DNA of 64,000 nucleotides from a virus: the IMG/VR virus record IMGVR_UViG_3300034375_007061, positions 49,735 through 113,734 of that record; one strand, written 5' to 3'. A program made the translations under genes and the position numbers. Positions 15,678 to 24,662 of this stretch are shown one piece after another (the first letter of the stretch is position 1; each line of letters opens with the position of its first letter). The notes under the pieces are model-generated. The model ran no database searches. It saw only the letters and a list, made by a program, of their open reading frames with translations, and had not been told where the DNA came from.

Positions 15678-16541
15678 ATGGCCAAAGAAGATTTTGAATT
15701 TGATTTTGAACCGTGGATGGCAGAAGAATTAATCCACAGAGATGATTGGGAAGAATGGTATGAAGCAATGTGCGAGATTCTGCCATTATGGGATATTAAC
15801 ACTATTCCAAGAGTAGCAGGGTTTATTGCACAATGCGGACACGAAAGCGGCGGCTTTAGAGTCCTTACAGAAAACCTAAACTATAGTGCAAAAGCACTAA
15901 ACACTATATTTCCAAAATATTTTAAACGTGCAGGGAGAGATGCAAATGAATATCATAGACAACCTGAAAAGATTGCTAACGTCATTTATGCAAACCGTAT
16001 GGACAACGGAGACACAGAGAGCGGTGATGGGTGGCGTTTCCGCGGAGGCGGCCTTATTCAGCTTACTGGACGTTACAACTACACTGAATTCGCCGAAGAC
16101 GTAGATATGTCAGTAGAAGAAGCAGTAGACTATGTGCGTACCAAAAAAGGTGCGTTGGATAGTGCTTGCTGGTTCTGGGATGAAAACAATCTAAATAAAC
16201 TATGTGATGCACTTGACATCGTTAGAATGACAAAGCGTATTAACGGTGGTACTATTGGACTAGAAGATCGCAAAAAGCATTGGGAACATGCTATGGATGT
16301 ACTAGGCGGCGATATGGAAATAGAACCAGAAGAAGAAAAAGAACTTAACTTGAATCAAACAATCAAGCAAGGTTCTAGAGGTCCATTGGTCAAAGAAGTA
16401 CAAGAGCATTTGGGCATTGAACCAGCAGATGGTATTTTTGGCCCAGGTACTGCACGCCAAGTGAAAGAATGGCAAGCCGCAAACGGCCTAGTTGCAGATG
16501 GTATTGTTGGACCAAATACACTGGGAAAGTTATTAGGGTAG
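15678..16541 (+). CDS. Endolysin: GH19 chitinase-like lysozyme with C-terminal peptidoglycan-binding domain
   Basis: 287 residues. The N-terminal catalytic domain has the GH19 pattern AQCGHESGGFRVLTENLNYS with the acid Glu in GHESGG, followed by FRGGGLIQLTGRYNY, the second GH19 block. The C-terminal 70 residues form a PG_binding_1 domain (QGSRGPLVKEVQEHLG ... DGIFGPGTARQVKEWQ). GH19 phage lysozymes cleave the glycan strands of peptidoglycan. No signal peptide is seen, so release through a holin is expected. Spanin-like genes follow directly. Confidence 0.88.
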   Translation: MAKEDFEFDFEPWMAEELIHRDDWEEWYEAMCEILPLWDINTIPRVAGFIAQCGHESGGFRVLTENLNYSAKALNTIFPKYFKRAGRDANEYHRQPEKIANVIYANRMDNGDTESGDGWRFRGGGLIQLTGRYNYTEFAEDVDMSVEEAVDYVRTKKGALDSACWFWDENNLNKLCDALDIVRMTKRINGGTIGLEDRKKHWEHAMDVLGGDMEIEPEEEKELNLNQTIKQGSRGPLVKEVQEHLGIEPADGIFGPGTARQVKEWQAANGLVADGIVGPNTLGKLLG

Positions 16542-16552
16542 GTGGTTTAGGT

Positions 16553-17041
16553 ATGGGCATGAAACTTGCAGGAGTAATGTTTTTAATAATGTGTGCTATG
16601 GGCGGCATAGGTTATTGGTATTACAATGACACACAAGAACGCATGGCCATACTACAAGAAAACAATGCTAAATTAGAAATAGCAGTAGCAACAAACGAAC
16701 AAGCACTAGAAAGTTTGCAAGCAGATTATGCAAGTGCGCAAAATGAAATAGCTAGTTTAAATGATGCATATACTGCTATTCGTAGACAAAATCAACAACT
16801 TGCAGACAAACTACAAGAAATAGATTTAACAGCAGCAGCAATAGCAAACGCAGAAGGTATCGAACGTGCAGTAAATCGTGGTACAGAAAATGCTGGTAGA
16901 TGTTTTGAACTTCTATCGGGGGCAGAACTAACTGAAAAAGAAAGGACAGCACAAAATGACATCGCTTTTAACAAAGAGTGTCCTTGGTTGTATGATGATT
17001 ATAAGTCTCGCGGCCTGCTCGACGAAACCCCAGCAAATTGA
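16553..17041 (+). CDS. Probable i-spanin (Rz-like inner-membrane protein)
   Basis: About 162 residues. One N-terminal membrane segment (MKLAGVMFLIMCAMGGIGYW) is followed by a long coiled-coil stretch (about residues 25-110, ILQENNAKLEIAVATNEQAL and onward), the layout of Rz-type i-spanins. The ORF frame is open back to 16469 within the endolysin gene, but ATG 16553 with AGGTGG seven bases upstream is a better start. The 3' end overlaps a lipoprotein gene in another frame, as in Rz/Rz1 pairs. Role: fusing inner and outer membranes in the last lysis step. Confidence 0.7.
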   Translation: MGMKLAGVMFLIMCAMGGIGYWYYNDTQERMAILQENNAKLEIAVATNEQALESLQADYASAQNEIASLNDAYTAIRRQNQQLADKLQEIDLTAAAIANAEGIERAVNRGTENAGRCFELLSGAELTEKERTAQNDIAFNKECPWLYDDYKSRGLLDETPAN

Positions 17042-17345
17042 AATCAGCGCTAAACCAATAGAAAAACCAACATTAACACTTCCACCTGTTGACGAACTCA
17101 ACATGCGCAAACTAGAGTGGATTGTTATCAACGAAGCAAATGTTGATGCTGTAATAGCAAGGCTTGCAGCAAGTGGAAAGCCGTTTGCTATATACGCATT
17201 AACCGGAGACGGTTATGGAAACTTAGGACTAAATTTTTCAGATATTAGAGCATTAGTTCAACAACAACAAGCAATCATAGCAGCTTATGAAGGATATTAT
17301 CAAAAAGCCGAAGAGGCAATGGATAATGCTGTGACAAACGAATAA
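16956..17345 (+). CDS. Probable o-spanin (Rz1-like outer-membrane lipoprotein)
   Basis: 129 residues with a lipoprotein signal: a hydrophobic N-terminus ending in the lipobox LAAC (Cys21), followed by polar and Pro-rich sequence. The block RKLEWIVINEANVDAVIARL and FAIYALTGDGYGNLGLNFSD resembles phage proteins I have seen described as Rz1-like. Its start lies about 86 bases inside the i-spanin gene in a different frame, a typical spanin arrangement. It is longer than lambda Rz1. Confidence 0.65.
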   Translation: MTSLLTKSVLGCMMIISLAACSTKPQQIEISAKPIEKPTLTLPPVDELNMRKLEWIVINEANVDAVIARLAASGKPFAIYALTGDGYGNLGLNFSDIRALVQQQQAIIAAYEGYYQKAEEAMDNAVTNE

Positions 17346-17348
17346 ATA
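17341..17348 (+). promoter_or_regulatory. T4-type late promoter AATAAATA
   Basis: AATAAATA overlaps the o-spanin stop and is 23 bases before the ATG at 17372. It differs from the usual octamer here only in the first base. Confidence 0.55.
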
Positions 17349-17371
17349 CACATATAACTAGGAGGGCTAAT

Positions 17372-17668
17372 ATGTGGGATATGATACAAAACATGGCGAG
17401 TGATCGCACATGGATTTACACAAGCATAGCAGGCAGTATTGCCGGTGCTATGGTATTAGCATATTTAAGCACAACAAGATTAGGATTATGGGGCTACGCT
17501 AAGTTTGACTTGGCTGTAGACTATCTTGTTGAGCGTTGGGGCCTAACATGGCTCGAACAACCCGAGGATGCTTGGAGAAAGAAGTATCCTAAAATCACAG
17601 CGAAAATAGACGCTATTGAGGCACGTTTAGACAAATTGGAGGGTAACAATGCCAAGAAAAAGTCCTGA
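17372..17668 (+). CDS. Small membrane protein of lysis region
   Basis: 98 residues: a short N-terminal part, one membrane segment (about residues 15-32, IYTSIAGSIAGAMVLAYLST), then a charged helical tail (KIDAIEARLDKLEGNNAKKK) that could be a coiled coil. A strong ribosome site AGGAGG precedes it. Located after the spanin pair and before another membrane protein, it may be a holin or antiholin, but a minor virion role is also possible because of its own late promoter. Confidence 0.5.
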   Translation: MWDMIQNMASDRTWIYTSIAGSIAGAMVLAYLSTTRLGLWGYAKFDLAVDYLVERWGLTWLEQPEDAWRKKYPKITAKIDAIEARLDKLEGNNAKKKS

Positions 17669-18107
17669 TCAACTAAAAAGTGGAGGGGGCGCACCGGAAC
17701 CTAAGCCAGCAGCAACACCTGCACCAACACCGACACCAGCACCTGCTCCTGCGCCAGTTGCAGCAGCACCGGCACCGCAACCTGTAAGTGGATATCATCC
17801 TGCAGACCTAAACGGTGACGGACATGTAGATGCTGAAGAAAAAGCAATGGAACTAGAGTTTCGTCGCAAGATGCTAGAAGACCAAGATGCAATGCGTGAT
17901 GCACAGCGTAAAATGGCTTGGTTTGCACTAGGCGGAATGCTATTATATCCATTTGCAGTTGTACTAGCAGTGTTCCTTGCATTAGATCAAGCAGCAGATG
18001 TACTTGGATCAATGGCTGCTACATATTTTGTGTCGGTGGCTGCTATTGTTGCTGCATTCTTTGGTGGACAAGCATACACTCAATCAAGTTCAGCTAAAAA
18101 ACGGTAA
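17649..18107 (+). CDS. Membrane protein with EF-hand-like motif, candidate holin
   Basis: 152 residues. Order: a Pro/Ala-rich linker (residues 15-48), an EF-hand/dockerin-type calcium loop DLNGDGHVDAEE, a charged helix, then two membrane segments (about residues 88-110 and 118-140) and a short polar tail. Two C-terminal membrane spans fit class II holin topology, and the position after endolysin and spanins agrees. The calcium-binding loop on a candidate holin is unusual. Overlaps the previous gene by 20 bases. Confidence 0.5.
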   Translation: MPRKSPDQLKSGGGAPEPKPAATPAPTPTPAPAPAPVAAAPAPQPVSGYHPADLNGDGHVDAEEKAMELEFRRKMLEDQDAMRDAQRKMAWFALGGMLLYPFAVVLAVFLALDQAADVLGSMAATYFVSVAAIVAAFFGGQAYTQSSSAKKR

Positions 18108-18126
18108 CCACTAACTAAGTAATAGT

Positions 18127-18930
18127 ATGAACTATTACAGCAAGTTGGGCGTGGACAAATCAGCATCGCCAGAGGAAATAAAAAGAGCATACAAAAAACT
18201 GGCGATGCAACATCATCCAGACCGTGGTGGTGATCAAAAAACTTTCCAAGAAATAAATGAAGCATATGACACGCTGAAAGATCCTGCTAAAAGACAGCAG
18301 TATGACAATCCACAACCACGTGCGGATTTTAATATGAATTCGCAAAATATGAACGATATGTTCAATCAATTTTTTGGCAGAAGACAACCAAAAAATCAAA
18401 ATTTGTTTATAACTATTAAAATGAGTTTGGAAGAAGTAGTAAGTGGAAAAGATGTTATTGGAAGGTATACATTAAGTAATGGAGAACCTCAAGTAGCAAA
18501 CATAAGAATACCAGCCGGTGTTGAAAATAATCAGCAATTTAGGTTTAGAGATTTAGGTGATAATTCAATAAAAGGATTGCCTAGAGGAGATTTAATTGTC
18601 CAAGTTTTAATAAAAAATCATAAAACTTTTGTCAGAGACAGGTTGCATTTAAGAACAAAATGTAGTATAAATGTATTACAACTAATTTTAGGCACAGATA
18701 TTGTAATAGAAAAACTTGGCGGTGGTCCATTAATTGTTAAAATCCCGGCAGGAACTGATCCAGGCACAATTTTAAGTATTCCAGGTTATGGTTTGCCTGA
18801 TTTAAACACAGGTAGGACAGGTAATTTATATTTAGAAATTAAAGGTAAAACTCCTAAGATAAATGATAACAACGTATTAGCAGAGGTAAAAAAATTAAAT
18901 GATGGAATTAGTGTTAGCACCAGACGGTAG
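18127..18930 (+). CDS. dnaJ: DnaJ-like co-chaperone (type II, no zinc domain)
   Basis: 267 residues. N-terminal J domain (about residues 1-60) with the HPD motif in LAMQHHPDRGG, then an Asn/Gln-rich linker with FFGRRQP, then the two beta-sandwich substrate domains (IRIPAGVENNQQFRFRDLG and VKIPAGTDPGTILSIPGYG). There is no CxxCxGxG zinc domain, so it is CbpA/type II-like. It would recruit host DnaK. It is followed directly by peptide deformylase and ClpA, forming a protein-quality block. The C-terminal region overlaps the deformylase gene. Confidence 0.9.
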   Translation: MNYYSKLGVDKSASPEEIKRAYKKLAMQHHPDRGGDQKTFQEINEAYDTLKDPAKRQQYDNPQPRADFNMNSQNMNDMFNQFFGRRQPKNQNLFITIKMSLEEVVSGKDVIGRYTLSNGEPQVANIRIPAGVENNQQFRFRDLGDNSIKGLPRGDLIVQVLIKNHKTFVRDRLHLRTKCSINVLQLILGTDIVIEKLGGGPLIVKIPAGTDPGTILSIPGYGLPDLNTGRTGNLYLEIKGKTPKINDNNVLAEVKKLNDGISVSTRR

Positions 18931-19426
18931 ATTAGAAACACAATTAGAAAAGTTTGATGTTGGAGCAATGCATCCTGCTCCGGTTGCATTAGATATGATA
19001 GACTTGATGAACAAACACAACGGACTAGGATTAAGTGCAAACCAAGTAGGATTTCCTTGGCAAATTTTTGTGATGAAAGCTGTAATTAACAAACAATTTG
19101 GTTCTCCTCTTGTTGTTATAAATCCAGTAATAAAAGGTTTAAGTCAAGAAATTGAGCCAGGTATCGAAGGTTGTTTAAGTCATCCTGATTTATTTTTAAA
19201 AGTTCGTAGACCAATTAGTTGTATGGCGGAATTTGATACATTGACAAGTGACTTTAAAAATGTTATACATGTAGAAGCTAAATTTGACGATATTGATGCT
19301 CGCATATTTTTGCATGAATATGATCATCTTTATGGTATTCAATATATTGATAGAGTTAGTAAATTAAAATTAGAAATGGCAGAAAAAAAACGTCAGAAAA
19401 AACAAAAAAGGAAAGTATATGGTTGA
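18899..19426 (+). CDS. def: Peptide deformylase
   Basis: 175 residues with all three deformylase motifs: GLGLSANQVG (residues 42-51), EGCLS with metal ligand Cys92, and HEYDH (139-143) with His139, Glu140 and His143. It removes the N-formyl group from new proteins. Marine phages carry deformylases often, possibly to speed maturation of virus-specified proteins. The C-terminus is a very basic tail (KKRQKKQKRK). Starts inside the DnaJ gene and overlaps the ClpA start. Confidence 0.93.
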   Translation: MMELVLAPDGRLETQLEKFDVGAMHPAPVALDMIDLMNKHNGLGLSANQVGFPWQIFVMKAVINKQFGSPLVVINPVIKGLSQEIEPGIEGCLSHPDLFLKVRRPISCMAEFDTLTSDFKNVIHVEAKFDDIDARIFLHEYDHLYGIQYIDRVSKLKLEMAEKKRQKKQKRKVYG

Positions 19427-21665
19427 ACCCAGCAAAGAACTACAGGCAGTTTTTGAAAAGGCTTTGAAAGACGCCATTAAGTTACAACACGAATATGTAA
19501 CCTTAGAGCATTTGTTGTATGCAATGTTATGTGAAAAAACATTTGCAACTCTTGTATCGGGCTATGGTTCTGATATCGACATGATGAAAAAAGAGCTTGA
19601 GAACTTTTTAAAAACAAAATTAGAAGATACTAAAATTGAAGAAAAGAAATACAAGCCAAAGAAAACTACAACCGTAGAACGTGTTCTTAATCGTGCTTTT
19701 ACTCAGGTGTTGTTTAATGGACGTAACGATATTGAAATACCAGATATTTTTGTAAGTATTTTACATGAAAAGAAAAGTTGGGCATTTTATATCACACAAA
19801 AAGCTGGTATTGAAAAAGATAAGTTTACAGATTATTTGGCTACAGAAAATACATTCTTTGAAGAAGAGGAAGAAGTAGCAAATAAGGGTATTGCGCAAAA
19901 AGCTCTAAGAGATTTTGCAACAGACTTAAACCAACAAGTTAAATTAGAAAAAATTGACCCTGTTATTGGACGAAGTGAAGAAATTGAACAAGTAGCACTA
20001 GCTCTTGGACGCAGAAGTAAAAGTAATGTACTTATGGTAGGTGATCCAGGTGTTGGTAAAACTGCTATTGCTGAAGGTCTTGCATTTAAAATTGTTAATA
20101 ATGATGTTCCTGAATTTTTAAAAGAATATAGTGTTTTTGCATTAGATATAGGAAGTATGCTTGCAGGATCAAAGTATCGTGGAGACTTTGAAGAACGTTT
20201 TAAATTAGTATTGCAAGGACTTAAATCCAAAGGTAAAACTATTTTGTTCATAGACGAAGCACACATGATTTCAGGCGCAGGAGCAGGTGGAAGTAATAGT
20301 GCAAACGATTTAGCAAATATGTTAAAACCTGCACTAGCAAAAGGCAATATCAAAGTTGTTGCATCAACTACTTGGGAAGAATACAGAAAGTATTTTGAAA
20401 AAGACAGAGCATTGATGCGCCGTTTTCAACGTGTTACAATTGATGAACCTAATAGAGAAAACACAATTAAAATTTTACAAGGTGTTAAAAAATATTACGA
20501 AGATTATCATTCAACACAAATTACTGAAGACGCAATAACATCAGCTGTTGATCTAAGCATCAAATATCAAACTGATAAAAAATTACCTGATAAAGCTATT
20601 GATTTAATTGACGTTGCATGTTCTAGATTCAAGGTAAACAATCAAACTGAAAATAAAGTTGTAAATCAAGAAAAAATTCAATTCGAACTTGCAAAAATGA
20701 TTAAATTGCCTGAAGAACAAGTTAAAGAACGTGAAAGCGAAAACTTAGCAAATCTTGAAGCTAATTTGAAAAAAGTTGTGTACGGACAAGATAGTGCAAT
20801 TGAAGAAATTGTAGATAAGATTCTTGTAGCACAGGCGGGACTAAAAAGTGAAAATAAACCAATTGGCTCGTTTGTGTTTATGGGTCCAACAGGTGTAGGT
20901 AAAACTGAACTTGCTAAACAACTTGCAAGTAACTTAGGTGTTCAATTGGTACGTTTTGATATGAGTGAATATCAAGAAAAGCATAGTGTAAGCAAACTTA
21001 TTGGTTCACCTCCAGGCTATGTAGGATATGAAGATAATGCAGGCGGTATCTTAATTGACAAAATACAAGAAAATCCTAATTGTGTTTTGCTTCTTGACGA
21101 GATTGAAAAAGCACACCCTGATGTAAGTAGTATCCTACTTCAAATTATGGATAACGGAACAATTACCGGATCAAATGGCAAGGAAGCAGACGTAAGAAAT
21201 TGTACACTTATTTTAACAACTAACTTGGGTGCTAAAGAAGCTGAAAAAAATACTATTGGCTTTGGAGACACAATGCAAAAAGATTATGAAGATAAAGAAT
21301 TGAAGAAATTTTTTGCTCCAGAGTTTAGAAACAGACTAGATGGCGTGATTACATTTGGAAAACTAAGCAAAGAAGTTATGTTGAAAATTGTTGGTAAGTT
21401 TTTATTAGAATTAAAAAAACAAGTGCAAGAAAAAGATATTGCAATTACAATTACTGACGATGCATTAGACTACCTTGTTGATGAAGGATTTGATCCTAAG
21501 ATGGGTGCAAGACCATTGCAACGTGTAATTGACAAAGATATCAAAAGACCTCTTAGTAAAGAAATGCTATTTGGTGCACTAAAAGAAGGTGGCAGTGTAA
21601 TTATTGATTACAGAGATAATGAAATCAAAGTTGACTGCGAAATTGAAGTACATGAAGTTACATGA
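19419..21665 (+). CDS. clpA: ClpA-like Hsp100 unfoldase
   Basis: 748 residues, near E. coli ClpA (758). Order: N-domain with the Clp_N repeat (LQHEYVTLEHLLYAMLCE), first AAA+ ring (GDPGVGKT; LFIDEAHM), second AAA+ ring (GPTGVGKT; LLLDEIEKAHPDVS), and D2 small domain (FDPKMGARPLQRVI). There is no ClpB-type middle coiled-coil domain. Between the D2 Walker B and arginine region the sequence has TIGFGDT near residue 612, an IG[FL] loop in the place where ClpA binds ClpP. It could therefore capture host ClpP and redirect proteolysis. Starts in the deformylase gene overlap. Confidence 0.93.
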   Translation: MVEPSKELQAVFEKALKDAIKLQHEYVTLEHLLYAMLCEKTFATLVSGYGSDIDMMKKELENFLKTKLEDTKIEEKKYKPKKTTTVERVLNRAFTQVLFNGRNDIEIPDIFVSILHEKKSWAFYITQKAGIEKDKFTDYLATENTFFEEEEEVANKGIAQKALRDFATDLNQQVKLEKIDPVIGRSEEIEQVALALGRRSKSNVLMVGDPGVGKTAIAEGLAFKIVNNDVPEFLKEYSVFALDIGSMLAGSKYRGDFEERFKLVLQGLKSKGKTILFIDEAHMISGAGAGGSNSANDLANMLKPALAKGNIKVVASTTWEEYRKYFEKDRALMRRFQRVTIDEPNRENTIKILQGVKKYYEDYHSTQITEDAITSAVDLSIKYQTDKKLPDKAIDLIDVACSRFKVNNQTENKVVNQEKIQFELAKMIKLPEEQVKERESENLANLEANLKKVVYGQDSAIEEIVDKILVAQAGLKSENKPIGSFVFMGPTGVGKTELAKQLASNLGVQLVRFDMSEYQEKHSVSKLIGSPPGYVGYEDNAGGILIDKIQENPNCVLLLDEIEKAHPDVSSILLQIMDNGTITGSNGKEADVRNCTLILTTNLGAKEAEKNTIGFGDTMQKDYEDKELKKFFAPEFRNRLDGVITFGKLSKEVMLKIVGKFLLELKKQVQEKDIAITITDDALDYLVDEGFDPKMGARPLQRVIDKDIKRPLSKEMLFGALKEGGSVIIDYRDNEIKVDCEIEVHEVT

Positions 21666-22341
21666 AACCAAAAAACTTCATTACAATAAGTTTTTATACA
21701 AACTAGTTATGCATAATACCTGTTCGAGTTTTTTTCGCACAGAGTTTAACAAACAAGATCTATCTTATGCTCGGCTAAAAATAGATAGCTTACATCATGC
21801 ATTTAATCCTAAAAAACAATACATAGAATTAGAAGGGTATAGAGGAACATGGAAAGATTTATATCCAGTTAATGATTATTATGATGCAATAACAATATAC
21901 AGGCATTTACGTGATAGAGAAGTTTGTGATTATATTGTAAGATGTGAACGGAACACATTAACAATATATTCTAACGATAGGAAATGGTTAATAAAATTAG
22001 GCAATAATTTAAAAACAAAAATTTCTGAGTTTTGGGAGCCTGATCCAGAAAATGTTTCATTATTACAAACAAATAAAAATATTATTCTAGTGAATAAAGT
22101 ACCCGATTATGAATATAAAATTACACTTGGTAAAAAGAAAGGTTTACCTAGTTTAGCTAAATGGATTGATAATAATCCTAAATTAGCAAAAATGGGAGAT
22201 ATTGCTCGCCAAGAGTGTTACAATAGTGGCTGGGTTAAAGGTTATTATTTTCATGTTAGAGATGAGAAAGCATTATTCATTGTACAAATGTTAGTAGGCG
22301 ATAATATTCAAAGAATAGATAAATTTGTTAACAATAGGTAA
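21652..22341 (+). CDS. Conserved T4-like phage protein, unknown
   Basis: 229 residues from ATG 21652, which overlaps the clpA stop. The longer open frame from 21604 runs inside clpA. Basic, Tyr- and Lys-rich, with KCT-like segment HNTCSSFFRTEFNKQDLSY and RKWLIKLGNNLKTKISEFW. No membrane segment or catalytic motif. I recognise the type as a conserved unknown of T4-like marine phages. It ends just before a late promoter. Confidence 0.55.
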   Translation: MKLHETKKLHYNKFLYKLVMHNTCSSFFRTEFNKQDLSYARLKIDSLHHAFNPKKQYIELEGYRGTWKDLYPVNDYYDAITIYRHLRDREVCDYIVRCERNTLTIYSNDRKWLIKLGNNLKTKISEFWEPDPENVSLLQTNKNIILVNKVPDYEYKITLGKKKGLPSLAKWIDNNPKLAKMGDIARQECYNSGWVKGYYFHVRDEKALFIVQMLVGDNIQRIDKFVNNR

Positions 22342-22344
22342 TTA

Positions 22345-22352
22345 GATAAATA
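22345..22352 (+). promoter_or_regulatory. T4-type late promoter GATAAATA
   Basis: GATAAATA directly after the stop of the preceding gene and 21 bases before the ATG of the 762-residue virion-type protein. The ribosome site CGGAGAG is between them. Confidence 0.75.
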
Positions 22353-22373
22353 CGTAATAACGGAGAGCCTGCC

Positions 22374-24662
22374 ATGCATTTTATCAGTGTAATTTTTAAC
22401 GAAGATATTACAGAAAGCAAACATAGTATTATAGATTCAGTCATTAATTCAGCAAATGTTGGATTACTTGAATCTGAATTTGAATATGAATTATTTGAAA
22501 CTGCTAATAACCAACGTGGTATTGAAATTCCTTTAAACAAAAATTTAAATGAACAAGAACAAGAACTATTTGCATATAGATTAGCAAAAAGACTATTTGC
22601 AAAAGGATATAATAACTTTGATATAGATATCAGTTTAACTGAAGATGAAACAATTGCACGTACATTGAGACGTGGTATGCGTGGTGACGATGTAAAACGC
22701 ATCCAAAGAGAAATTGGTATGCCAGCAGCAGACCAAGATGGTATTTTTGGTCCAAAAACAGAACGTGCTGTAAGAGCATTCCAACAAAAAGCAGGTATCC
22801 AAGTTGACGGTATTGTTGGACAACAAACACAGAGTGCAATCTTAAAAACAAGAATGCCAAATTCAAACATTGCAATCCAACAACCAGGTGCTGCATATAT
22901 TGATGCACCATATCCACAACAAGATAACCCTGCGGATAAACGTATACCTGATGATGAGTTTGATGATGTAAGACTGCCACCTGGCACAGGTGGATTACCA
23001 AGAGGAGGTAATCTGCCTCGTTATGGAGCAGGCCCGGGTGATATAGAAGATCCACAAAAAAGCAAAGAATTGCCATCGGGTGTAGGAGGAGATCAAGCGT
23101 TACCTAAAACAGGTCAAACTCCGTCAGCCGGTACAAGTATGTTTGCAACAGATGTAGAAGATAAAACAGCTGAAGGTGTTTGGAGAGTTGCAGATAACGG
23201 TGACGGAACATTCTCGTTAGTAGGCCCAGACGGTGTAGTTGATCGCTCTAAAGGTTCAGGCGGCAGATTCAGCGCACAGAAAAGAGATGATTGGGAAGAT
23301 TATGCAGCGCAGCTAAACCGAGAGCAAGGATTACCTAACGATAACGCACCAGTTGAAAAACCAGCAATAGATACAAATTTACAACCAAAAAGTGTTGATG
23401 ATGTTGCAGCATTTGACAAAGAGTTAGATCAATATCAAGGATTAGGTAAAGGTGAACTTCAACAAGTAATTAGAGATTTTGTTGAAGATGACAACCCTAT
23501 TTACGCAAAAATGGTGCTAGATAAATACAGCAAACTAGCACAAGTTCCAGAAGGCGAAGCACTTGATATTTGGAGATATGCATACAGACGAGGACAAGAA
23601 ATTGGTTTGACTAGCATGCCTGTGCCACCTGGATTAGACGATTTAGAAAGTGGATCGGATAATAACCCAGAAATAGATACATCAGACCTACCGCAACCTG
23701 AAATAGGAGGAGGACAGGAATTAGGAACACCTGATGGAGAAAATTATTCCGAGTTACCTGTATCACAAACAGATACCACACAACCAACTGGAACAGCACC
23801 AAGTTTTACTGCTCCAACAATAGACGAACCGTTATCATCCATAGATGATGTAAACGATAGAACACAAAGACAAATGACCGCTCAAAGGCAATGGGAACAA
23901 AAATACGGTAATGTTAAAGATGTAAGTGCCGGATTACCTGCTGAATTTACAACACAATATTTAAATCCAGCACTGGAAGATTTAACAAGAGATGCAGCAG
24001 AAGCTCTTGCTAAAGAACTAAATGGAGCACCAGTTCCAGTTGCAGTGCTTACTATGGAAAGAATGCGTCAAATGCTAGGTGTAGAAAACGGTGCAGAAAT
24101 ACTTGACATGGCAAGAGAAGTTGAACAAGAAGAACCTGATCAAGCAAGTGCGCTATCTACACTAGCAAACATTTATAATAAATTAGAGGATACAGCCATG
24201 CCAAAAGAGGAAAGCGTAGCACCACGTCCAAAAGGTGCATTTATGTTCCGTGAGCGTAACGAATGGGATTCTCTATATGGTAGAACACACAATAGAGACG
24301 GTTCAAAGAAACAATTAAGTGTATTATCTGAAAATAAAAATTTAAGTGAAGTTACATATGATTGTGATGATAAGTTCTTTGAAGATTACGGAGTCATGTG
24401 GTTTAACACAGATTATATAGACGAAGCAGAATATCAAGGACGTAAAGTTCCGCTAGGCAAGCCTATGAAAGGCGATGTTAAGAAATTTAAAGTTTATGTA
24501 AAAAATCCAAAAGGCAATGTTGTAAAAGTAAACTTTGGACAAAAAGGCGTAAAGATTAAAAAGTCTAATCCTGCAAGACGCAGAAGTTTCCGTGCAAGAC
24601 ACAACTGCGACAACCCGGGTCCAAGACATAAGGCAAGATATTGGAGTTGTAGAAAATGGTAA
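22374..24662 (+). CDS. Large virion-type protein with peptidoglycan-binding domain
   Basis: 762 residues. After an N-terminal domain, residues about 100-165 form a PG_binding_1 domain (RRGMRGDDVKRIQREIGMPA ... DGIFGPKTERAVRAFQQKAG). A long Pro, Gly and Asp-rich linker region follows. The C-terminus has a conserved block (GRKVPLGKPMKGDVKKFKVY, later ARRRSFRARHNCDNPGP and WSCRKW) that I know from structural-type proteins of T4-like marine phages. Late promoter control and the wall-binding domain suggest a virion protein that meets the cell wall, or a scaffold or core component; this is inference. Confidence 0.65.
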   Translation: MHFISVIFNEDITESKHSIIDSVINSANVGLLESEFEYELFETANNQRGIEIPLNKNLNEQEQELFAYRLAKRLFAKGYNNFDIDISLTEDETIARTLRRGMRGDDVKRIQREIGMPAADQDGIFGPKTERAVRAFQQKAGIQVDGIVGQQTQSAILKTRMPNSNIAIQQPGAAYIDAPYPQQDNPADKRIPDDEFDDVRLPPGTGGLPRGGNLPRYGAGPGDIEDPQKSKELPSGVGGDQALPKTGQTPSAGTSMFATDVEDKTAEGVWRVADNGDGTFSLVGPDGVVDRSKGSGGRFSAQKRDDWEDYAAQLNREQGLPNDNAPVEKPAIDTNLQPKSVDDVAAFDKELDQYQGLGKGELQQVIRDFVEDDNPIYAKMVLDKYSKLAQVPEGEALDIWRYAYRRGQEIGLTSMPVPPGLDDLESGSDNNPEIDTSDLPQPEIGGGQELGTPDGENYSELPVSQTDTTQPTGTAPSFTAPTIDEPLSSIDDVNDRTQRQMTAQRQWEQKYGNVKDVSAGLPAEFTTQYLNPALEDLTRDAAEALAKELNGAPVPVAVLTMERMRQMLGVENGAEILDMAREVEQEEPDQASALSTLANIYNKLEDTAMPKEESVAPRPKGAFMFRERNEWDSLYGRTHNRDGSKKQLSVLSENKNLSEVTYDCDDKFFEDYGVMWFNTDYIDEAEYQGRKVPLGKPMKGDVKKFKVYVKNPKGNVVKVNFGQKGVKIKKSNPARRRSFRARHNCDNPGPRHKARYWSCRKW

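Noticed and set aside
19832-20353. 173-codon open frame on the minus strand
   Set aside because: It lies wholly inside the well-supported clpA gene on the plus strand, has low-complexity Ser/Leu composition typical of antisense frames and no ribosome site.
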